A stretch of DNA of 5,485 bases, from contig QNVD01000291.1 in the NCBI GenBank assembly GCA_004347925.1, positions 1 through 5,485 on the forward strand, given 5' to 3'. Below are positions 1-4,747 of this stretch, piece after piece. Source of the DNA: Hadesarchaea archaeon (GTDB lineage Archaea; Hadarchaeota; Hadarchaeia; Hadarchaeales; WYZ-LMO6). A program made the translations under genes and the position numbers. The notes beneath the pieces are model-generated. The model ran no database searches, was not told the origin of the DNA, and saw only the letters and a program-made list of their open reading frames with translations. Position 1 is the first letter of the stretch. The number at the start of each line of letters is the position of its first letter.

Positions 1-10
1 ACAGGGGCAT
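1..10 (-). CDS. Probable start of a divergent gene, cut by the window edge
   Basis: On the minus strand a near-perfect Shine-Dalgarno sequence, GGAGGTGAT (24 down to 16), is followed by two possible ATG codons, at 17-15 and 10-8. The second lies 9 nt from the GGAGG core, the better distance; the first overlaps the SD itself. Only three or four codons are visible (Met-Pro-Leu from the second ATG, or Met-Lys-His-Ala-Pro from the first), so the product cannot be identified. The gene would be divergent from the thermosome gene. A caveat is that the TATA-like box at 36-28 would start transcription near position 5-10, which does not fit an SD-led start here. Either another promoter is used or the true start lies beyond the left edge. 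Confidence 0.35.
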
Positions 11-17
11 GCTTCAT

Positions 18-49
18 CACCTCCGCCTTTTTTATGCTCTGCGGAGGTG
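18..49. repeat. 9-bp perfect inverted repeat around a minus-strand TATA-like box
   Basis: CACCTCCGC at 18-26 and GCGGAGGTG at 41-49 are exact reverse complements separated by 14 nt. The spacer contains, on the minus strand, the TATA-like CATAAAAAA (36-28). The left arm also contains most of the Shine-Dalgarno sequence of the putative leftward gene. It could be a dyad operator flanking a TATA box, or an RNA hairpin that hides the ribosome binding site in a leftward transcript. That the arms match is seen directly; any role is inferred. Confidence 0.5.
28..36 (-). promoter_or_regulatory. TATA-like box for leftward transcription
   Basis: The minus strand reads CATAAAAAAGG from 36 to 26, nearly the same string as the thermosome TATA region (CATAAAAAGG, 100-109). 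No convincing A-rich BRE precedes it. Its expected start point, about 25 nt downstream, falls around positions 5-10. That suits a leaderless or off-window gene better than the SD-led ATG near the edge. A second, weaker minus-strand candidate is TTTGTATA at 81-74, which would give a leader of roughly 40 nt. Confidence 0.3.
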
Positions 50-92
50 GAAAAGCACAAAGGTCAGGCATGGTATACAAACCCCCGTTGAC

Positions 93-107
93 CGAAAAAC
101 ATAAAAA
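93..107 (+). promoter_or_regulatory. Thermosome gene promoter (BRE/TATA)
   Basis: CGAAAA (93-98) followed by ACATAAAAA (99-107) resembles an archaeal BRE plus TATA box and is one of the few AT-rich patches in the window. Starting about 25 nt downstream of the box would put the 5' end of the mRNA near 128-130. That leaves a leader of roughly 26 nt with room for the GGAGGG Shine-Dalgarno at 145-150. The box is 49 nt ahead of the start codon, a sensible distance for a leadered archaeal transcript. Confidence 0.55.
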
Positions 108-124
108 GGAGACCTTTTATCTCC
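104..124. promoter_or_regulatory. Overlapping inverted repeats, candidate operator of the thermosome gene
   Basis: AAAAGG (104-109), AGA, CCTTTT (113-118) is a perfect 6-bp dyad with a 3-nt centre. With one unpaired A it extends outward to ATAAAAAGG...CCTTTTAT (101-120). A second dyad overlaps it: GGAGA (108-112) and TCTCC (120-124) around a 7-nt centre. The site overlaps the 3' part of the TATA box and ends just before the expected transcription start, the position where archaeal heat-shock repressors bind to block RNA polymerase recruitment. I could not match it to a known operator consensus. Confidence 0.4.
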
Positions 125-155
125 AATATGAGTTATCAGGTTATGGAGGGTCAGC

Positions 156-1802
156 ATGGCGACTAAGCCCATCCTCATCCTGCCGGAGGGTGCGACGAGG
201 CTCGTGGGGAGAGACGCCAGGCGCATGAACGTAGCGGCGGCCAAGATAGTGGCGGAGGCCGTCCGCACCACCCTGGGTCCCAGGGGCATGGACAAGATGA
301 TGGTGGACACCCTGGGGGATGTCACCGTCACGAACGATGGGGTCACCATCCTCAAGGAGATGGACGTGGAGCACCCCGCCGCCAAGATGATGGTGGAAGT
401 GGCGAAGACCATGGACGAGGAGGTGAAGGACGGGACCACCACCGCGGTGGTGGTGGCGGGGGCCCTCCTCCACCAGGCCGAGAAGCTGCTGGACCAGGGG
501 ATCCACCCCATGATCATCGTTACCGGCTACAGGATGGCCGCCGATAAGGCCAGGGAGATCCTGGAGGAGCTGGCCGAGAAGACCTCCATAGAGGACGACC
601 AGACCCTCAAGAAGATCGCCATGACCTCCATGACGGGGAAGAAGTCCGAGGGGGCCAGGGAGAAGCTGGCCGAGCTGGCCGTGGAGGCCATCAGGAAGGT
701 GGCGGACAAGGTGGACGGGAAGTACAGGGTGGACCTGGACCACGTGGGGATAGAGAAGAAGGCGGGCGGGAGCATGGAGGACTCCCAGATCGTGAACGGC
801 CTCATCCTGGACAAGGAGAGGGTGCACCCGGGCATGCCCGAGGTGGTCAAGAACGCCAAGATAGCCCTCCTTGACCTGCCCCTGGAGATCAAGAAGACCG
901 AGACGGACGCCGAGATAAGGGTCACCCGCCCCGAGCAGCTGCGCGCCTTCCTGGACCAGGAGGAGAAGATGCTCAAGGAGATGGTGGACAAGATAGCCTC
1001 CGTGGGGGCCAACGTGGTCTTCTGCCAGAAGGGCATAGACGACCTGGCCCAGCACTACCTGGCCAAGGCCAAGATCCTGGCCGCCAGGAGGGTGAAGAAG
1101 TCCGACATGGAGAAGCTCTCCAGGGCCACGGGAGGAAAGATCGTGACCAGCCTGGAGGACCTCACGCCCGCTGAGCTGGGCAGGGCAGGGGTGGTGGAGG
1201 AGAGGAAGATCGGGGACAAGAAGTTCATTTTCGTCAGGGACTGTGAGAACCCCAAGGCCGTGGGCATCCTGGTAAGGGGAGGCTCCGAGCACGTGACCGA
1301 TGAGATCGAGAGGGGCCTCACCGATGCTCTGGGGGTGGTGGCGGCCGCGGTGGAGGACAACCGCTACGTCTACGGGGGCGGGGCTCCCGAGATGGCCCTG
1401 GCCACCAGGCTCAGGGACTACGCGGACACGGTGGGAGGGAGGGAGGCCCTGGCCATCAAGGCCTTCGCCGACGCCCTGGAGATCATCCCGAAGACCCTGG
1501 CGGAGAACGCGGGGATGGACAGCGTGGACATCCTGGTGGAGCTGAGGGCCAGGCACAGCAAGCCGGACGGGAAGTACTACGGGGTGGATGTTTACAGCGG
1601 CAAGATCGAGGACATGAGGAAGCTGGGGGTCTGCGAGCCCCTGAGGGTGAAGACCCAGGCCATCAAGTCCGCGGCCGAGGCTGCCATCATGATCCTCAGG
1701 ATCGACGACGTCATCGCCGCCGCCAAGAAGTCCTTCCCCTCCCCGAAGACCCCGGGCGGTGAGGGAGGGGAGGGAGAGAAGAGCGAGACGGAGAGCGACT
1801 GA
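156..1802 (+). CDS. ths: Thermosome subunit (group II chaperonin)
   Basis: ATP-driven cytosolic folding chaperonin subunit that assembles into double-ring complexes with a built-in lid. The 548 residues match the family's usual length and the order is standard. The equatorial part carries the [12 protein letters not shown] segment (40-51) and NDG (60-62). The apical domain has the helical protrusion around 245-275 (KKTETDAEI, then AFLDQEEKM). The C-terminal equatorial part has [10 protein letters not shown] (407-416) and the AIKSAAEAA helix (502-510). Asp61 and Asp390 sit where the ATPase aspartates of characterised thermosomes lie. One oddity is the phosphate-binding motif GDGTT, which reads KDGTT here (Lys91). 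The tail after residue 530 is Gly/Glu-rich and acidic, without GGM repeats. The ATG start is chosen because GGAGGG (145-150) lies 5 nt upstream; the ATGs at 128 and 143 are out of frame. It is transcribed alone, convergent with pdaD. Whether it is the alpha or beta type cannot be told. Confidence 0.97.
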   Translation: MATKPILILPEGATRLVGRDARRMNVAAAKIVAEAVRTTLGPRGMDKMMVDTLGDVTVTNDGVTILKEMDVEHPAAKMMVEVAKTMDEEVKDGTTTAVVVAGALLHQAEKLLDQGIHPMIIVTGYRMAADKAREILEELAEKTSIEDDQTLKKIAMTSMTGKKSEGAREKLAELAVEAIRKVADKVDGKYRVDLDHVGIEKKAGGSMEDSQIVNGLILDKERVHPGMPEVVKNAKIALLDLPLEIKKTETDAEIRVTRPEQLRAFLDQEEKMLKEMVDKIASVGANVVFCQKGIDDLAQHYLAKAKILAARRVKKSDMEKLSRATGGKIVTSLEDLTPAELGRAGVVEERKIGDKKFIFVRDCENPKAVGILVRGGSEHVTDEIERGLTDALGVVAAAVEDNRYVYGGGAPEMALATRLRDYADTVGGREALAIKAFADALEIIPKTLAENAGMDSVDILVELRARHSKPDGKYYGVDVYSGKIEDMRKLGVCEPLRVKTQAIKSAAEAAIMILRIDDVIAAAKKSFPSPKTPGGEGGEGEKSETESD

Positions 1803-1854
1803 GCTACCAGGTTCTCCTTTCTAAATCGAACTCTCCCGGCTGGACGCAGACCGC

Positions 1855-2316
1855 TTACGGCAGGAAAACGGCTATGGCCACGGCGGCCCCGTGGTGCTTC
1901 ACGATGTGGCCGGCCGAGACGGAGGTGACCTTGGTGGGCTCCAGCCCCCTCTCCTCCATCATGTACTTCACCATGGCCTCCGCCGTCTTTCCCGCCGTCC
2001 TCTCCGAGACCCCTATGTCGTGGTACTCCGAGATCATCCCGTGGGAGTTCTCGCTCATGGCCACCCCCAGGGCCGCCGCTATCTTCTGACCGGGGGTGGA
2101 GCTGCAGATCTTGGAGATCACCACCGGGGTGAGGGTGCCCGGGGTGAGGGTCGGGAGCTCGGAGAGAACGCAGCCCTGGGGGAGGATGCTGGAGACGGGA
2201 ATGAGGTTCAGCTCCCCCACCCCCGCCTTCCTCAGGGCGTTGTCCAGGGCCACCAGCTCGAAGGGGCCCTCAGCGCTTGCCGAGACCAGCGCGAACCTCT
2301 TGGGGGTAGTCCACAC
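1855..2316 (-). CDS. pdaD: Pyruvoyl-dependent arginine decarboxylase
   Basis: Converts arginine to agmatine and CO2 in the cytosol. Agmatine feeds polyamine synthesis and, in many archaea, the agmatidine modification of a tRNA-Ile anticodon. The 153-residue protein is slightly shorter than the well-studied Methanocaldococcus enzyme (about 165 residues), mainly at the N-terminus. The self-cleavage site is plain: VSSILPQG (41-48), with cleavage expected between Ser42 and Ser43 so that Ser43 becomes the pyruvoyl group. Asn37, six residues before it, matches the conserved active-site Asn. Glu97 in MISEYHD is the likely proton donor, though I assign it by position only. Other family blocks are SENSHG (88-93) and AGHIVKHHGAAVA (135-147). 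The GTG start at 2316 lies one base after the AMP phosphorylase stop, with GGGAG 7 nt upstream, so the two genes are probably co-transcribed and translationally coupled. It ends with TAA, convergent with the thermosome gene. Confidence 0.95.
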   Translation of the reverse strand: MWTTPKRFALVSASAEGPFELVALDNALRKAGVGELNLIPVSSILPQGCVLSELPTLTPGTLTPVVISKICSSTPGQKIAAALGVAMSENSHGMISEYHDIGVSERTAGKTAEAMVKYMMEERGLEPTKVTSVSAGHIVKHHGAAVAIAVFLP

Positions 2317-2328
2317 CTCACCACTCCC
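2314..2328 (-). promoter_or_regulatory. Stop-G-GTG junction with Shine-Dalgarno for pdaD
   Basis: Read on the minus strand, GGGAG (2328-2324) lies 7 nt before the GTG start (2316-2314) and inside the last codons of AMP phosphorylase. Its TGA stop (2320-2318) is separated from GTG by a single G. This fixes the pdaD start, since no ATG lies nearby, and suggests that ribosomes finishing the upstream gene restart here. Confidence 0.65.
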
Positions 2329-3847
2329 TGGGCCTGTCGGACAGCCTCTCCAGCATCATCCCCTCTATCCTCATGGGGAAGCTCCGGGAGACCACCTTCA
2401 GCGCCTCCTCCAGCTTGCTCTCATGTTCCGCATAAATTTCAAACAATTTTTCCCCCCTATTAACTTTATGCCCCCTCTTCACGAAGAGCCTCAGCCCCGC
2501 TCCCCTGCTCCTGGGGGCCCCGGCGGCGCAGGCTATGGCGGTGATCCTCTCGTTGTAGAGGTGGGTGACGTAGCCGTCGGAGGGGGCCTCCACCGTCGCC
2601 CTCTTGTCCCCCACCGGAAGGTCCTCGGGCTTGACCTTCGGGTCCCCTCCCTGGGCCTCTATCATCTCCCTCATCTTCTCCTCCGCCTTCCCCGACCTCA
2701 GGAGCTCCCAGGCCGCCTCCCTCCCCCTCCCCAGGGGGGCCCTCCCGCCCATCTCCAGCATCACCCCGGCCAGGCTCAGCGCCTTCTCCCTCAGGCTGTT
2801 GGGCCCCCCTCCCGCCAGGGCCTCCAGAGCCTCCCTGGCCTCCAGCGCGGGACCCACCGCCCTTCCCAGGGGCTGCCCGCCGTAGGTGAGGGCCACCTCC
2901 ACCCTCACCCGCAGCCTCCTCCCCAGCTCCATGAAGTCCTGGGCCAGGGAGCGGGCCTCCTCCGCCTCCCTAACCTTCGCCCCCGGGCCGGTGGGCAGGT
3001 CGATGAGGAGGTGCTCCACCCCCTCCGCCAGCTTCTTGGCCATCACGCTGGCCAGCATCTGGCAGGGGGGATCTATGCGCAGCACGCGCTCCGTCCTTAT
3101 CAGGAGGTCATCGGCAGGGGCCAGGCTTACCGAGCCACCCCAAACTATCACTCCCCCCACCCTCTCCACGATCTCCTTGATCTCCCCCAGGCTGAAGCTC
3201 ACGTTGGCCAGCACCTCCATCACGTCCGCCGTGCCGGCCGCGCTGGTGATGGCCCTGCTGCTGGTCTTCGGAACCGTCAGGCCCCCCGCCACGGCTATGG
3301 GGACCGTGACCAGCGCGTACTTGTTCCCGGGCACCCCGCCTATGCTGTGGACGTCCACCACCGGTCCCCTCTCCAGCCTGAGCCTCTCCCCCGTCTCCAC
3401 CATCTGCAGGGTTAGGGAGACGATCTCCTCCATGGACATCCCCCTGGTGTACTCCGCCACCACGAAGGCCGAGATCTCCGTGGGGGTGAGGTTGTTCTGG
3501 ACGATGTCCCTCACGATCTCCCCTATCTCCTCCCCGGTCAGCCGCTTCCCCTCCATCTTCTTCCTTATGGCCTCCACGGAGACGGGAGGGGGCAGGGGGG
3601 AGACCGTCACCCTGTCCCCGGCCTTCAGCCCCATCCTCCTGGAGACCTCGAGCAGGGTTCCCACCTCCCCCCTCCCCACCATCTCCCCCGTGAGGTTGAC
3701 GGCCGCCACGAGGGAGGAGGAGGGGGAGGAGAGCCTCACCCTGTCCCCCACGTAAACCCCCAGCTCCTCCGCATCACGCTCGTGGAGGAGGACCAGGTTG
3801 TAGCCCGATTCCATCTCGATGGGCTTCACGGAGAGGGTGAGCGCCAT
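2318..3847 (-). CDS. deoA: AMP phosphorylase (archaeal, thymidine phosphorylase family)
   Basis: Phosphorolyses AMP (and, in the characterised Thermococcus enzyme, CMP and UMP) to the free base and ribose 1,5-bisphosphate. This is the first step of the archaeal route through ribose-1,5-bisphosphate isomerase and type III RuBisCO. At 509 residues it has the length of the archaeal nucleotide enzyme. The extra N-terminal domain (about 1-85), which bacterial thymidine phosphorylases lack, supports NMP over nucleoside specificity. Next come the helical part (NNLTPTEISAFVVA, 118-131), the phosphate-binding blocks DVHSIGGVPGNK (165-176) and KTSSRAITSAAGTAD (194-208), Asp259 in RIDPP, the TGPGAKV loop (286-292) and GGQPLGRAVGPALEA (323-337). 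The C-terminal domain (about 413-485) is of the pyrimidine-nucleoside phosphorylase type. The ATG at 3847 is preceded by GGTGGGG about 7 nt upstream; another ATG at 3854 is out of frame. It heads the pair with pdaD. No RuBisCO or isomerase gene lies in the window. Confidence 0.95.
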   Translation of the reverse strand: MALTLSVKPIEMESGYNLVLLHERDAEELGVYVGDRVRLSSPSSSLVAAVNLTGEMVGRGEVGTLLEVSRRMGLKAGDRVTVSPLPPPVSVEAIRKKMEGKRLTGEEIGEIVRDIVQNNLTPTEISAFVVAEYTRGMSMEEIVSLTLQMVETGERLRLERGPVVDVHSIGGVPGNKYALVTVPIAVAGGLTVPKTSSRAITSAAGTADVMEVLANVSFSLGEIKEIVERVGGVIVWGGSVSLAPADDLLIRTERVLRIDPPCQMLASVMAKKLAEGVEHLLIDLPTGPGAKVREAEEARSLAQDFMELGRRLRVRVEVALTYGGQPLGRAVGPALEAREALEALAGGGPNSLREKALSLAGVMLEMGGRAPLGRGREAAWELLRSGKAEEKMREMIEAQGGDPKVKPEDLPVGDKRATVEAPSDGYVTHLYNERITAIACAAGAPRSRGAGLRLFVKRGHKVNRGEKLFEIYAEHESKLEEALKVVSRSFPMRIEGMMLERLSDRPREW

Positions 3848-3869
3848 CCCTCATCCCCACCCCTGGGTT

Positions 3870-3883
3870 CCCCCTTCCGGGGG
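3870..3883 (-). other. GC hairpin with GGAA tetraloop in the AMP phosphorylase leader
   Basis: The minus strand reads CCCCC-GGAA-GGGGG (3883 to 3870): five G-C pairs closing a GNRA-type tetraloop. It lies 23 nt upstream of the AMP phosphorylase ATG, inside the 94-bp gap. If transcription starts at the promoter at 3926-3939, the hairpin sits in the 5' leader just ahead of the Shine-Dalgarno. No U-run follows it, so it does not look like a terminator. In such GC-rich DNA a chance origin is possible. Confidence 0.35.
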
Positions 3884-3925
3884 CCTGCTCGAAGGTTCCA
3901 TGCTCAGGATTCTCTCCCTCCCCCG

Positions 3926-3939
3926 AATTATAGCTTTCG
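3926..3939 (-). promoter_or_regulatory. Candidate promoter for the AMP phosphorylase-pdaD pair
   Basis: The minus strand reads CGAAAG (3939-3934, BRE-like) then CTATAATT (3933-3926, TATA-like), the only AT-rich segment between the chorismate mutase fusion and AMP phosphorylase. It begins just 3 nt after the upstream TGA stop. A start about 25 nt downstream, near 3904, would leave a leader of about 57 nt. This suggests the two gene pairs can be transcribed separately, although read-through from aroK is not excluded. Confidence 0.5.
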
Positions 3940-3941
3940 TC

Positions 3942-4733
3942 TCAGTAGACGATCACGCTCTGAACGCTGGGAAGGGCCCTCAGCTCCTCTATGACCCTTC
4001 CCTTCAGGGGGCGGTCGGTCACCACGGTCAGCTTGGGGTAGGGAACGAGGTGGGGATCGTCGGCCACCACCTGCCTCACGCTCACCCTGAACCTGGAGAG
4101 CACCCCCGCCACCTCGTGCAGGATGCCCGGCTTGGTGGCGTCCTCCGCCGTGATCTCCACCACCCCCAGCCCCAGGTGGTGAGCCACCCCCTTCAGGTAG
4201 GGGAGGGGCTGCAGGTTGGAGAAGAGGGGGCCCAGCTTCTCGTCCTCCAGGAGGGTTCTGGCCGTCATCTCCACCGTCCTCCTGTCCACCCCCGCCTCCC
4301 TGGCCACCTGGATGGAGGGCACCCTCATGTCCCCGCAAAAGATCTTCCCGCCCTTCCCCACCCTGAGCCCCCTGGAGAAGAGGACCTTGGCCACCTTCAG
4401 CTGGGCGGGATAGTCCCTGAAGACCCTGTTGAGGTGCTCCCACCACTCCGGCCTCTCCAGCCTCTCCGCCTGCTTCTGCACCATCCTGGAGATGATCACC
4501 CTCATCACGGCCTCCGCCACCTCGGGGTCCAGACCCAGCTCCCTGGCCAGCCCCCTGGCCCTCTCCACCACCTCCTCCTCCCTCCCCTCGTCCCTGAGGG
4601 GTTTGCCCCTCTCCTCCTTGATCCTGGCTATCTCCCCGGCCAGCCCCATCCTCCTGGCCAGCAGGGAGATAAGCTGGCGGTCTATCTCATCTATTTCCCT
4701 CCTCAGCTCCTCCAGGTCCTTCAGGTCGGCCAA
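3942..4733 (-). CDS. aroQ: Chorismate mutase (AroQ type) fused to an HTH/ACT regulator-like module
   Basis: Expected to convert chorismate to prephenate, the entry to phenylalanine and tyrosine synthesis. Residues 1-88 align without gaps to the mutase domain of the E. coli P-protein as I recall it. Arg11, Arg28, Lys39, Asp48, Arg51, Glu52 and Gln88 are all present at identical positions; Ser84 is Met here. Residues about 96-185 resemble the archaeal ACT-domain regulators of COG2150, with YPAQLKVAKVL (108-118), KIFCGD (130-135) and a helix-turn-helix-like AREAGVDRRTVEMTA (144-158). Residues about 190-263 form an ACT domain with a DATKPGILHEVAGVL turn (198-212), a fold that usually binds amino acids. 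The TTG at 4733 is chosen because GGAGG (4747-4743) is 9 nt upstream; an in-frame TTG at 4742 directly abuts the SD. It lies one base after the aroK stop. Mutase activity is well supported; DNA binding is inferred. Confidence 0.88.
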   Translation of the reverse strand: MADLKDLEELRREIDEIDRQLISLLARRMGLAGEIARIKEERGKPLRDEGREEEVVERARGLARELGLDPEVAEAVMRVIISRMVQKQAERLERPEWWEHLNRVFRDYPAQLKVAKVLFSRGLRVGKGGKIFCGDMRVPSIQVAREAGVDRRTVEMTARTLLEDEKLGPLFSNLQPLPYLKGVAHHLGLGVVEITAEDATKPGILHEVAGVLSRFRVSVRQVVADDPHLVPYPKLTVVTDRPLKGRVIEELRALPSVQSVIVY

Positions 4734-4747
4734 CCTACCCAACCTCC
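4731..4747 (-). promoter_or_regulatory. Stop-G-TTG junction and Shine-Dalgarno deciding the mutase start
   Basis: Minus strand: GGAGG (4747-4743), TTG (4742-4740), the aroK TAG stop (4737-4735), one G, then TTG (4733-4731). Only the second TTG has workable SD spacing (9 nt versus 0). The resulting start also makes the residue numbers coincide exactly with E. coli chorismate mutase. The layout copies the stop-G-start junction of pdaD. Confidence 0.65.

Noticed and set aside
16..24. ATCACCTCC, identical to the 3' end of 16S rRNA
   Set aside because: The match does not extend beyond these bases. It is simply the complement of a strong Shine-Dalgarno sequence on the minus strand.
34..228. Small plus-strand frame across the thermosome promoter
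   Set aside because: It runs through the promoter and into the chaperonin gene in another frame, has no Shine-Dalgarno before its ATG and shows no recognisable domain.
141..1556. Long minus-strand open frame opposite the thermosome gene
   Set aside because: Its translation is rich in Gly, Leu, His and Pro with no recognisable domain. It is the mirror of a well-supported chaperonin gene in GC-rich DNA with biased codon use.
1803..1854. Possible bidirectional terminator in the convergent gap
   Set aside because: There is no clear T-run on either strand and no stable hairpin, only a short CTCCTTTCT tract, so a terminator cannot be supported.
2096..3415. Long plus-strand open frame over pdaD and AMP phosphorylase
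   Set aside because: It spans two recognised minus-strand genes and gives low-complexity Pro/His/Leu-rich protein without motifs.
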